Below are positions 6,701-13,593 of a stretch of DNA of 22,962 nucleotides, piece after piece. The translations under genes and the position numbers were made by a program. Source of the stretch: CAZQNF01 sp964403325 (GTDB lineage: Bacteria; Patescibacteriota; Patescibacteriia; Magasanikbacterales; GWA2-37-8). The notes under the pieces were generated by a model. The model worked only from the letters and a program-made list of their open reading frames with translations. It did not search any database and had not been told where the DNA came from. The stretch covers positions 1-22,962 of the forward strand of contig CAYOFO010000017.1 in assembly GCA_964403325.1 (NCBI GenBank), given 5' to 3'. Numbering within the stretch: position 1 is the stretch's first letter; the number at the start of each line of letters is the position of its first letter.

Positions 6701-7763
6701 CTTCATCATCCTAAAAGACCCCTCCGACAAACTAGGCCTTGAAAAAATGCAATATAGTATCGCCCAAAACGGTTACTATATTCCCATAGTCGACACCGCC
6801 GGGACCGTAGTATTTACTCCGGCCATGTTTGATGAGTGTCGCCAAGTATTTGCTGGTGTCGAACGGTTTAACGGTGCCCCCTTACCATTTGTTTCTTCTG
6901 CCGGGGAACCCTATGTCACTGAGTTGCAGGCGATAATGGAAGCCAAAAAAACTGATGTGGAACGTCTGCAAGCCTTAAAAAAAGACATCCGTTCTTTAGT
7001 CGTCGATGTTTTAGGCACTTTTGATATCAGCCTCAAGGCCGAGTATGAAGATGGGCTGCTCGGAGCGGAGTTGCTCGACACTGGATCAACTGGTCGAGGC
7101 ACCAATTCACCCGGCGAAGGTGATTTTGATTTAACCTTAAAACTTGATGCTCAGGACTATAATCAAGTGACGGCGATTGGGGAAAAAATTATCGAACAAC
7201 TGGGGCTGGTTATGACTGAGAAACCTCTCTTCAAGGAACAAAATGGTAATTATTTACTAAGATTTTTTGGCAGCCAGGCTTTTGGTGCCGAAGGAGCAGA
7301 CATTGATATCGTATTTATAAAAAAATCAGATCTTAATGTGTATGGATCACATGACGCGATTAGTGACAAATTAGACAATATCCGTGAAGAGCACGGCGAA
7401 CCAGCCTATCAAGAAACCGTGGCCAACATTTTACTGGCTAAAAAATGGTTGAAAGCCGGCCAGGTCTACAAAAAAAGAGACTATGGCGAGGGTGGTTTAG
7501 GTGGTATCGGGGTAGAAAATTTAGTGCTCGCCTATGGCGGCAATGTTGGTCAGGCATTTCGAGCCTTCTATCAGGCGGCACAGTCCGACAATGGCTCAAC
7601 CAAAACATTTACGCAGTTTAAACAGGGTTTTAAATTACTTGATGCGGGCCTGGATATGCGCTCCAATCGGTATGATAATTTTATGGAGAACTTGACCGAA
7701 ATTGGCTATCAAAAGATGCTCCGGCTTATCGAACAAAAATTTCCACCACACAACTACCGCTAA
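3711..7763 (+). CDS. Giant helical protein with C-terminal nucleotidyltransferase domain
   Basis: A 1350-residue protein. Residues 1-70 are acidic and probably disordered. About 90-880 is nearly all helical, with alternating amphipathic helices and no recognised motif. About 884-1045 is a separate domain opening with EYFDNLLQNGLVAREFLG and containing HYGIRTGIPATEIDFIIL (984-1001); the pattern recalls ADP-ribosyltransferase-like folds but is not proof. Residues 1085-1350 carry a nucleotidyltransferase signature: G1125-S1126, then D1138-F-D1140 (GSTGRGT...GDFDL), and a third carboxylate in ADIDIVFI (D1197/D1199). Downstream GGLGGIGVENLVLAYGG resembles the helical domain following the catalytic domain in archaeal-type CCA-adding enzymes and OAS/cGAS relatives. 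All three metal-binding Asp are present. No signal peptide or membrane segment is seen, so it is probably cytoplasmic. The function is unknown; its base composition matches the neighbours. It is a single gene between asnS-like sequences. Confidence 0.75.
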   Translation: MRIDSGLLEPSEVRDKKAEAPTIAFEAEPASVVEQAHEQSEAEMLRTAEQTLRELFAAQQTGLKQIEAAAASGGELDLSPEEITQGKKASSLTEGLRVIGEKVTELKDVLRNKWIDRKISRTIKEISGYNYRYFTHGLADLLPKLTTKDLLRNQEFVTAITQRFAKELVWLASQRRIEFTGYEGEDWDCALKIIKLLKSHVQILDQLLADPEVQSAQEKIIRNCLGDYKNQKEVPRVAQELHMNFGRVKNIARQAVIETATIDPMTGHTVPEIGHTGGQITGYTKPVSVSDLSQAMIDFDFDAEFKGKLAIEYLLIKIKNLEDLKLEDLKKDFNLSGQELKELAGSNPDVFKKAIYQNWTERLSCSRDFGAITTYYKETLDVTISLEDFRINPDAQTMLRKKILQRAAMGIMFPKYDPDTYQILESLSTIPLTQVLESDEGTTALRQGLRNIVSSGQIDYLAEMETLFPVITQEFLQSGESKTLFYQQAQQLIYKGDLYLLQQLIKKGNLDLEVIRADQATVQNIRKLITESTRREYLHWPQNLMAFLGILETEFKNLKLELISTCIKNREFGMAWQLITQAPLEAADNDYIAQHVFGTTEAVAYVATIIRICSQSFNLKVFATLITDYNRFSQKTPEQLSVYLSISEKIIHSPAQEIIRLKDQLIEQILTTDNPEQAYEAINNIFVRNNLPTVGKVMKVFEILYPPPRTADLVTGKTSPVLQRASPNRRRHIFFNDLLKIHIETGNRSLKHFLEVLTEGDTLIVRLEQDPSSLTTEEEEKLWHILRKFKTVSDTSLRGQRQPNQLLSRESLVAACQDITSQLGVKQGQTMTERVIDMYARPLGFKTVDQVLETMETARVTADQRGRCLAQRKIELTANDLVKGVDTEYFDNLLQNGLVAREFLGASSDSDQTPFDTDVELITPDPKLSFATNYEQAVVISKGYGKALIVIKNREQFQTTTAAAASYQRSGYELFKTSVMGDAHYGIRTGIPATEIDFIILKDPSDKLGLEKMQYSIAQNGYYIPIVDTAGTVVFTPAMFDECRQVFAGVERFNGAPLPFVSSAGEPYVTELQAIMEAKKTDVERLQALKKDIRSLVVDVLGTFDISLKAEYEDGLLGAELLDTGSTGRGTNSPGEGDFDLTLKLDAQDYNQVTAIGEKIIEQLGLVMTEKPLFKEQNGNYLLRFFGSQAFGAEGADIDIVFIKKSDLNVYGSHDAISDKLDNIREEHGEPAYQETVANILLAKKWLKAGQVYKKRDYGEGGLGGIGVENLVLAYGGNVGQAFRAFYQAAQSDNGSTKTFTQFKQGFKLLDAGLDMRSNRYDNFMENLTEIGYQKMLRLIEQKFPPHNYR

Positions 7764-7827
7764 CCATTGCTAAATTTTTGCATTTTCGCTAGACTAGAAT
7801 GAAATATATTAGTAACTAAAAATACTT

Positions 7828-9108
7828 ATGAACAGTTTAAAAGAATCCCTTAACCAGGAAGTAACCATTAAAGGTTGGCTTTACAACAAGCGTTCTAGTG
7901 GATCAATTGCGTTTTTGGAAGTTCGCGACGGGCAAAATTGGGTTAACGCGGTAGTGGCAAAACAGCAGGTATCAGAAGAAGTTTGGCAAACCGTGGAAGC
8001 GCTTACCCAAGAATCTTCGGTGGTGGTAACCGGCAAAATTACCGAGCATCCCAAAAAACCGGGCGTTTATGAGTTGCAAGTGAATGACGTAAAAACTCTG
8101 CAAATTTCTGAAGAATTCCCAATTGCCAAGAAAGATCATGGTCCGGATTTTTTGATGGAAAACCGACATTTGTGGCTGCGGAGTAAACGCCAGTGGGCCA
8201 TACTCGTTATCCGTGACGCAATTATTACGGCTATTAATACGTATCTCCACGACCAAAAATTTATCCGCGTGGATTCGCCGGTATTTACGCCCAATGCCTG
8301 TGAAGGAACAACTACTCTGTTTACCGTACCGTATTTTGATTTGGGTTCAGCTTATCTTTCGCAATCCGGACAACTCTATATTGAGGCAGCTATTGCCTCC
8401 GTTGGCCGTTGCTACGATTTTGGGCCGGTGTTTCGCGCGGAGAAAAGCAAAACTAAGCGTCATCTTACTGAATTTTGGATGATGGACGCGGAAGCGGCAT
8501 TTGTGGAGCACGAAGAAAATTTGAAACTTCAGGAAGGGTTGGTGCGTTTTATTGTACGTTATGTCCTTGAAAAATGTACGCAAGAGCTTGCTATTCTTGA
8601 GCGCGACATCGAAAAACTCAAAAAAATTGATGCGCCATTTACACGCTATACCTACAACGCAGCGATTAAAAAACTCAATGAGCTTGGTTCAGATATTAAA
8701 TACGGCGAAGATCTTGGTAATGATGATGAGGGTATTTTAACCAAAGATAGCGAAGTACCGGTGTTTATTGAAAAATGGCCAAAAAGTATCAAGCCATTTT
8801 ACGTGAAGCATGACCCAAATAATGATAACTTGGTTTTAAATGATGATCTCATTGCCACTGAAAATGGGGGAGAGCTTATCGGCGGGAGTCAGCGTGAGGA
8901 AAATGTTCAGGTCCTTAAGCAGCGTATTCAGCACGAAGGTTTACAGCAAGAAGATTATGAATGGTACCTCGATACCCGTCGCTATGGTAGTGTGCCGCAT
9001 TCGGGCTTTGGTATTGGGCTTGAGCGGACCGTGCGCTGGATTTGTGGGGTCGAGCATGTGCGCGAATGTATTCCGTTCCCAAGAACCATTGGTCGATTAA
9101 AACCGTAA
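7828..9108 (+). CDS. asnS: Asparaginyl-tRNA synthetase
   Basis: Class IIb synthetase that activates Asn and charges tRNA-Asn. It has 426 residues, slightly shorter than the E. coli enzyme (about 466). Residues 10-95 form the OB-fold anticodon-binding domain (VTIKGWLYNKRSSGSIAFLEVRDG). Motif 2 is FGPVFRAEKSKTKRHLTEFWMM and motif 3 is SGFGIGLERTVRWICG. The HLTEFWM wording and the C-terminal PFPRTIGRLKP fit AsnRS rather than AspRS, and there is no bacterial AspRS insertion (GAD) domain. Its ATG at 7828 follows a short spacer containing the TTTTCGCTAGACT sequence shared with 3611-3623, probably part of its promoter (TAGAAT at 7795-7800 is a plausible -10). A strong terminator follows. It is a single-gene unit. 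Confidence 0.93.
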   Translation: MNSLKESLNQEVTIKGWLYNKRSSGSIAFLEVRDGQNWVNAVVAKQQVSEEVWQTVEALTQESSVVVTGKITEHPKKPGVYELQVNDVKTLQISEEFPIAKKDHGPDFLMENRHLWLRSKRQWAILVIRDAIITAINTYLHDQKFIRVDSPVFTPNACEGTTTLFTVPYFDLGSAYLSQSGQLYIEAAIASVGRCYDFGPVFRAEKSKTKRHLTEFWMMDAEAAFVEHEENLKLQEGLVRFIVRYVLEKCTQELAILERDIEKLKKIDAPFTRYTYNAAIKKLNELGSDIKYGEDLGNDDEGILTKDSEVPVFIEKWPKSIKPFYVKHDPNNDNLVLNDDLIATENGGELIGGSQREENVQVLKQRIQHEGLQQEDYEWYLDTRRYGSVPHSGFGIGLERTVRWICGVEHVRECIPFPRTIGRLKP

Positions 9109-9128
9109 ATTTTCGATTGTTAGCATAT

Positions 9129-9156
9129 AAAAAGAGGGCACTTGCCCTCTTTTTTA
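9129..9156 (+). terminator. Rho-independent terminator of asnS
   Basis: A 10-bp stem AAAGAGGGCA (9131-9140) / TGCCCTCTTT (9143-9152) with a two-base apex is continued by further T residues; 21 bases after the asnS stop. Confidence 0.9.
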
Positions 9157-9167
9157 TTAACTAAATA

Positions 9168-9440
9168 AATCACCGTCGTCAGGCGGTGATTGTATTTAAA
9201 AGCGTTGCTCTCATTGAATGTCATTATTTCTGTTCTGTTACTTTTTTGTAGGGACAAAAAAGTAACCAAAAACACCATTGAACAAAATGCTTCACTTCGC
9301 CACTCACATCGACTCGTCGTCGGTTGGGCGCTGAACTTGGCTACGCTCAAACAGCAGTGCCGATCCTACGGATCGCTCCTCCTCGTCGTGTCGAGTGGCG
9401 TCGCTACGCGTATGTTCGAGGTGATTGATGGTGGGTAGTG
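9168..9440. repeat. Hairpin-rich dispersed element in a gene-free stretch
   Basis: The interval 9157-9533 has no convincing gene. It begins with a hairpin AATCACCG/CGGTGATT (9168-9175, 9184-9191). Next is a perfect 13-bp inverted repeat GTTACTTTTTTGT/ACAAAAAAGTAAC (9237-9249, 9254-9266) with an AGGG loop. CGATCC/GGATCG follows (9361-9366, 9370-9375) inside larger arms CGCCACTC/GAGTGGCG (9298-9305, 9393-9400). Sequence of this type (an AAAAGTAAC hairpin followed by a region translating with LRHSHRL and VSSGVATR wording) is familiar from many unrelated genomes as a non-coding repeat, from memory rather than a search. The 82-residue ORF it contains is probably an artefact. The rest, 9441-9533, shows nothing recognisable. 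Confidence 0.6.
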
Positions 9441-9533
9441 TCCGCCGTAGTGGATAAAACGAAATCGTTGGCGCGAGAGGCAGTATTTTATGCAGCTTTA
9501 TACATACCCTGCGGCCTTTGTCGCAAGGTTAGT

Positions 9534-10496
9534 TTATTTTTGTGGTAATAAAGTAATAAGAGCAATTTCCGGGGGAGTAAAAAGACGAAGAGAAGTACCG
9601 GATTCGCCTGCACCTACGCTCGTAAAAATGGGAATAGTGTGCCAAAAGTTAAGGCCGCGATAATAGCCGGTGCCCAGGCGGACATCAACTTGGCCAAGCG
9701 GGCCAATGAGCGGCAGCCAGATTTGCCCACCGTGGGTATGCCCGGATAATTCTAGATCCGGGTTTCTTTTTTGGGCTGGCCAAAATAGGACTCCGTCAGG
9801 GTTGTGGCTGATCTGAATAAGTGGAATTTTTTCGTCCCAGTTTTTGAGCTGAGTAAAATTATAATTTTTCCGATAGACGTCATCATTGCCAAACAAACAA
9901 ATAGCTTGCTCGTGAATAGTGGGGCAGACCAGATTGTTGATGAGTAAAGGAATGCGGAGTTCGGTAAAACGTTGTTTGATAAAACTTGATTTGTCCCCGG
10001 TAAGCGGTCGGCCATAGTCTCCATAGCCATACTCATGGTTGCCCATGACAGCAAAGACCGGGTATTTTTTGGCGAGTTCTTTGAGAGGTGAGAGGTAGAC
10101 GGTTTCGTCTTGAGTGGTAGCATTATTGACGATATAATCACCGCCCAACAATACAAGATCTGGATGAAGAGAATTGATTTTTTGGACAATCCTTGCTACT
10201 GAAGCGGCTTTTTTTTCGGTACCAACATGGAGATCAGAAATAAAAGCAATGGTGAGTGAATGAGAGAGGGAGGGGATAAGGATGGTTTGGCGATGGATGC
10301 GGAGCAAGTTGGGTTCAATGAAACGGGCGTAGAAGAGGGTAAGTATCCCCAGCACGCACAGACTCATAAAAATCCAGGCAATAATTTGGTGGCGCCCTAG
10401 AAAAGTGGTGGGATTTTTTTGATCGCGGAAAAATAAATAAAGCAAAATACCGGCAGTGAGGACGAGTCCGTAGAGGGCAACGCTAAAAAAATACAT
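9534..10496 (-). CDS. Membrane-anchored calcineurin-like metallophosphoesterase
   Basis: A 320-residue YaeI/YkuE-type phosphoesterase. Two membrane segments (about 3-23 and 38-57) place the catalytic domain beside the membrane. All metal-site motifs are intact: FISDLHVG (D88, H90), LLGGDYIV (D120), MGNHEYG (N153, H154), ISHNPD (H231) and SGHTHGGQIW (H253, H255). Relatives hydrolyse phosphodiesters or lipid pyrophosphates such as UDP-diacylglucosamine, but the substrate here is not readable. The ATG lies 2 bases after the DUF1653 stop, so both are translated from one mRNA started at 10755-10750. Length and motif order are normal for the family. Confidence 0.9.
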   Translation of the reverse strand: MYFFSVALYGLVLTAGILLYLFFRDQKNPTTFLGRHQIIAWIFMSLCVLGILTLFYARFIEPNLLRIHRQTILIPSLSHSLTIAFISDLHVGTEKKAASVARIVQKINSLHPDLVLLGGDYIVNNATTQDETVYLSPLKELAKKYPVFAVMGNHEYGYGDYGRPLTGDKSSFIKQRFTELRIPLLINNLVCPTIHEQAICLFGNDDVYRKNYNFTQLKNWDEKIPLIQISHNPDGVLFWPAQKRNPDLELSGHTHGGQIWLPLIGPLGQVDVRLGTGYYRGLNFWHTIPIFTSVGAGESGTSLRLFTPPEIALITLLPQK

Positions 10497-10498
10497 AG

Positions 10499-10729
10499 TT
10501 AGTTGTCAATAAATTGGAAACGAGGAAATGTTTGCCCATCTTTGGTTACTTCTTCCAAAAACTGAGTTTTGGGGCGAATCCAGTATGATGCCTCGCCCAG
10601 TGCCTCGCTTTCGTAGAGTGGCTTATAAATGACCATTTCTTCGCCAGTGGCTTCGAGTTTGCCCAGAGCAATGACCTGGTAGAGGTTGCCTTTATAATGG
10701 CGATATTTGCCAAGTTTAATAGGGTTCAT
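10499..10729 (-). CDS. DUF1653 family protein
   Basis: A 76-residue small beta-rich protein with the DUF1653 pattern: GKYRHYKGNLYQVI, then GEEMVIYKPLYES, SYWIRPKTQFLEEV and the end PRFQFI. It has no known activity; members are cytoplasmic and widespread, sometimes fused to or placed next to enzymes acting on nucleotides. The ATG at 10729 has no Shine-Dalgarno sequence; the promoter lies 21 bases upstream. It is the first gene of a two-gene unit with the metallophosphoesterase. Confidence 0.85.
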   Translation of the reverse strand: MNPIKLGKYRHYKGNLYQVIALGKLEATGEEMVIYKPLYESEALGEASYWIRPKTQFLEEVTKDGQTFPRFQFIDN

Positions 10730-10749
10730 AAAGAAGTGTTATGTTTTCT

Positions 10750-10778
10750 ATTATAGAAAGAATGTATAAAAAATACAA
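10750..10778 (-). promoter_or_regulatory. Promoter of the DUF1653-phosphoesterase unit
   Basis: On the minus strand, TTGTAT (10778-10773), a 17-bp spacer and a perfect TATAAT (10755-10750). The start would be near 10743, giving a leader of about 14 bases. It is back to back with the promoter at 10785-10814. Confidence 0.75.
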
Positions 10779-10784
10779 TAAAAA

Positions 10785-10814
10785 TTGGAATGGGTAGATA
10801 TTTTTGAGTATAAT
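10785..10814 (+). promoter_or_regulatory. Promoter of the WD40 gene
   Basis: TTGGAA (10785-10790), an 18-bp spacer and a perfect TATAAT (10809-10814). The start would be near 10821, which excludes the longer in-frame start at 10785 and supports the ATG at 10866. Confidence 0.7.
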
Positions 10815-10865
10815 GACGGCGGGTGCCATGAGGCACACCAGGCCAAGAAAAAAAGGAGCGAGAAA

Positions 10866-12584
10866 ATGGTGACGAAAAAGTATAGAAATTTGGGAATCAT
10901 TTTTTTGGGGTTAATCATTTTGGGCTGGTTGTGCGGCGCGCCAGCCCCGGTGCCGATTCTCCGGATCGAGACCGGGATGCATACCGCGATCATCCAGTCC
11001 GTCGCGGTGGATGCGCAGGGGCACTTCCTGGTGACGGCGTCGCGGGACAAAGCCGTCCGCCTTTGGGATGTGCAGACTGGGGAGCTGCTCGCCACCTTCC
11101 GCCCGCCGATTGGAGTGGAGAAGGAGGGGATGATGTTCGCGGTCGCGATCACGCCGGACGGGCAGATGGTCGCGGCGGGCGGTGTGACTGCCCCGTGGGG
11201 CAAGCATCACAGCATCTATGTCTTCGACCGGACTACTAGAGAGGTGCGCCACCGGCTCGGCGGCCTGCCGGGCGTAGTCTACAGCCTGAAATTTTCGCGT
11301 GATGATCAGCGGCTGGCGGCTGCGTTCAGCGATGGTAGCGTTCGCATCTTCGGACGCGACGGCGACGAGCTCGCGGTCATCGTCAACCCCGGCAGCAACG
11401 GCGGCTGCACGGGTGTGGACTTCGACGTCCGGGGGCGGCTGGCGACTAGCTGCCTCGACGGCACGGTCCGCCTCTATAACAAGTCGTTCCGGCTGCTGAA
11501 CCGCCACAAAGTCTTGGTGGATAAGCAGCCCTACACCGTCCGCTTTTCGCCGGACGGGGCGCAGGTAGCGGTTGGTCTCATGGATGCGGCACGGGTGGAG
11601 GTGCTCTCAGGGCAAAACCTGGAGCTCCAGTTCCAGCCTGATGTCCGCGGCATGACGGGGGCGGAGGACCTGGTCGCTGTCGCTTGGTCTCGCGATGGTA
11701 TGCGCTTGTGCGCTAGCGGGAAGTGGGTGGCGGCTGGCCAGTCGCGTATCCGCTGCTGGGCGGGGGTGGGCCAGGGAGCTTATCAAGATCTCGTCGCCTC
11801 GAGCGACGCGGTCTATGATCTGGCTTCTCTGCCCAGCGGCCAGATGGTCTTCGGGGCCGGCGATCCGGCCTGGGGCGTGCTGACCAAAGACGGTCAGCTG
11901 GCGCACTTCCACGCCCGTACCACCGCCGACTTTCGCAACAACCCGGCCGGGTTGTTGACGAACGAGGATGGTGGACGGGTTCAGTTCGGCTATGCCGCTG
12001 GTGGAGCGCTCCCGGCGCGCTTCGCGGTGGAGGAGCGGACCTTGACGCTCGATCCGGCCGCGGATGCTGCTCTGCTCCCGCCGCGCACGACCATCCCTGG
12101 CCTCGCTATTTCCGGCCACGAGGTGAACCTCAACGGTCGGAAATTCCTCATCCGGAACCATGAGAATGTGCAGGCGGTGGCGATCGATGCCCAGGCAGAG
12201 AAATTTGCCTTGGGAACCGAGCGCTATCTGCGCGTTTTCGATCGGGACGGCAAGCGGCTGTGGGTCGTCGCGGCCCCGGGTGAGACCCAGGCGATCAACA
12301 TGAGCGGCAACGGCCGGCTGGTGGTGGCCGCCTACGGCGACGGTACCATCCGCTGGTATCGCGCCAGCGATGGCGCTGAGCTGCTGGCCTTCTTCCCGCA
12401 CGCCGACCGCCAGCGTTGGGTGGCGTGGACGCCGGAAGGCTTCTACGCTACCTCGCCCGGCGGCGAGACGCTGGTTGGCTGGCATCTCAACCGCGGCCCG
12501 GACCAGGCCGCCAGGTTTTTTCCGGCGAGCCGCTACAGCGAGCGGTTCCGTAAGCCGGAAAAAATCGCCCGAGCTCTGAAATAG
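10866..12584 (+). CDS. Exported WD40 beta-propeller protein, GC-rich, lacking the usual caspase domain
   Basis: A 572-residue protein from the ATG at 10866, chosen because AAGGAG lies 7 bases before it and the promoter lies downstream of the longer start. Residues 1-30 form a signal or anchor helix (KKYRNLGIIFLGLIILGWLCGA). About nine WD-like repeats follow, for example ASRDKAVRLWDVQTGELLATF, AAFSDGSVRIF, TSCLDGTVRLY and VVAAYGDGTIRWY. The last 58 residues (WVAWTPEGFYATSPGG, GWHLNRG, FFPASRY) match wording I know from proteobacterial WD40-caspase (peptidase C14) proteins just before the caspase domain. Here the protein stops instead. Composition is extreme: about 28% G+C over 10861-10920, but about 73% over 11401-11460. 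This points to foreign origin with a native-looking leader. It probably acts outside the membrane as a binding scaffold. Confidence 0.85.
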   Translation: MVTKKYRNLGIIFLGLIILGWLCGAPAPVPILRIETGMHTAIIQSVAVDAQGHFLVTASRDKAVRLWDVQTGELLATFRPPIGVEKEGMMFAVAITPDGQMVAAGGVTAPWGKHHSIYVFDRTTREVRHRLGGLPGVVYSLKFSRDDQRLAAAFSDGSVRIFGRDGDELAVIVNPGSNGGCTGVDFDVRGRLATSCLDGTVRLYNKSFRLLNRHKVLVDKQPYTVRFSPDGAQVAVGLMDAARVEVLSGQNLELQFQPDVRGMTGAEDLVAVAWSRDGMRLCASGKWVAAGQSRIRCWAGVGQGAYQDLVASSDAVYDLASLPSGQMVFGAGDPAWGVLTKDGQLAHFHARTTADFRNNPAGLLTNEDGGRVQFGYAAGGALPARFAVEERTLTLDPAADAALLPPRTTIPGLAISGHEVNLNGRKFLIRNHENVQAVAIDAQAEKFALGTERYLRVFDRDGKRLWVVAAPGETQAINMSGNGRLVVAAYGDGTIRWYRASDGAELLAFFPHADRQRWVAWTPEGFYATSPGGETLVGWHLNRGPDQAARFFPASRYSERFRKPEKIARALK

Positions 12585-12600
12585 AGTATTCGGGCAGGGG

Positions 12601-12626
12601 AAACGGCGCGACGGTCCGTTTTTCTT
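12601..12626 (+). terminator. Terminator of the WD40 gene
   Basis: AAACGG (12601-12606) / CCGTTT (12616-12621) with the T-run continuing to 12623, 16 bases after the stop codon. Confidence 0.7.
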
Positions 12627-12643
12627 TACCACACTAACCGTCG

Positions 12644-12687
12644 GTTCTCCGAGAATTTCTTTAGAGGAATTTTTGGAGAACTTTTTA
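12644..12687 (+). terminator. Second terminator-like inverted repeat
   Basis: GTTCTCC (12644-12650) / GGAGAAC (12675-12681) followed by five T, with inner complementarity in the 24-base loop. It lies in the 12585-12892 gene-free stretch, which otherwise holds only AT-rich sequence. Confidence 0.55.
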
Positions 12688-12773
12688 GTTAAATATTTCT
12701 AAATAAAAACAATTTGAGGAATAAAATCGTAGAGATTAACTATGTTCCCTCGGTATTGAATTTACCGGAAAAT

Positions 12774-12802
12774 AAAAAAGAAGAATTCATTTCTTCTTTT
12801 TT
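12774..12802. terminator. Bidirectional terminator
   Basis: A perfect 12-bp inverted repeat AAAAAAGAAGAA (12774-12785) / TTCTTCTTTTTT (12791-12802), loop TTCAT, with A and T tracts on either side, so it would work in both directions. It lies 90 bases beyond the end of the minus-strand gene at 12893. Confidence 0.8.
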
Positions 12803-12892
12803 AAATATTATTCAGGATGGTAGATTAAAACTTTTTATTATATTTAAGGTAGTTTTTAGTATTTTTTAAACCAAGTGGTCTTAAAGTAAGGT

Positions 12893-13576
12893 TTAATTTT
12901 GAAAAGGTATCGTTACTGTTTGGCTGGTACCTCTACCCGAAGAAAACCTATCGTTAAATGCTCTAACTACTAAGTTATTGCCGGCAGTTGTAACCACTAC
13001 AAATGCGCTGGGGTCATTTTGAGGGTTTAAATCAATGCTTATTGAACCGGAAACAGTAGTCAATTTCTTATCATCTCCGTTATACTGATAATAAATTTGG
13101 CGGCTTCTCAATATTTTTTCTGCGGATTCGCTTGTGTAATAAAATTTATTATTTCCGCTAGTAATAAAATTCTTAATCGCATCCATTATGTGGTCTTGCA
13201 GCAAAAGTCCCCCATTTTCCTTTGTTCCTGTAAGTTGGCCTATTTGTACTCCGTCAGCTAATAAATAGTAGGTTTGTGGTCCTTTTGTTAAATCTTCGTT
13301 AATTTTTTTTACACTTAAACCTGGCCATTGTATTTTAAGGGATTCATTTAACGCATGTTCGGCAACAGTTTCTCGCGTTTCTTTAATGGGGTTTTGCTGT
13401 GCTTTATCTCTATGATGACGTGCCTCAGCTGTTATAGAGGGTGTGGTAATTCCTAGGCCAACAGCGAGTTGAGCTGCGAGGCCTAACCCTCTTGCATGCT
13501 CCGCCAAACGAGTAAGCGCACCTTTGCCTGGTTGTGGATTTAAATTTTCAGGATTTACGCTTATTCCTTCTCTCAT
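12893..13576 (-). CDS. Hypothetical protein, probably exported
   Basis: A 227-residue protein that I do not recognise. An N-terminal segment with prolines and glycines is followed by a moderately hydrophobic stretch (about 29-48, LGLAAQLAVGLG) ending in a possible signal-peptidase site (ITAEA, then RHH). This is atypical because the charged N-region is long. The remainder is a soluble mix of strands and helices with a beta-rich end (SGSISIDLNP, AFVVVTTAGNNLVVRAF, TVTIPFQN). No catalytic motif is seen. The ATG at 13576 has no Shine-Dalgarno sequence and lies 17 bases after the end of the interrupted gene upstream, so the two form one unit running away from tRNA-Leu. Its composition is like the genome, unlike the WD40 gene next to it. 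Confidence 0.65.
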   Translation of the reverse strand: MREGISVNPENLNPQPGKGALTRLAEHARGLGLAAQLAVGLGITTPSITAEARHHRDKAQQNPIKETRETVAEHALNESLKIQWPGLSVKKINEDLTKGPQTYYLLADGVQIGQLTGTKENGGLLLQDHIMDAIKNFITSGNNKFYYTSESAEKILRSRQIYYQYNGDDKKLTTVSGSISIDLNPQNDPSAFVVVTTAGNNLVVRAFNDRFSSGRGTSQTVTIPFQN

Positions 13577-13593
13577 ATTTTTAAATGATAAAA

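Noticed and set aside
9190..9438. 82-residue ORF after asnS
   Set aside because: It lies inside a hairpin-rich element, has no start signal, and its wording is that of a repeat seen by me in unrelated genomes, so it is treated as non-coding.
10785..10865. Longer start of the WD40 gene
   Set aside because: The in-frame ATG overlaps the promoter (10785-10814) and has no ribosome-binding site, while AAGGAG stands 7 bases before the ATG at 10866.
11607..12632. Long ORFs on the minus strand of the WD40 gene (also 10911-11507)
   Set aside because: They are shadows caused by high G+C in codon positions; the plus-strand frame has clear WD repeats.
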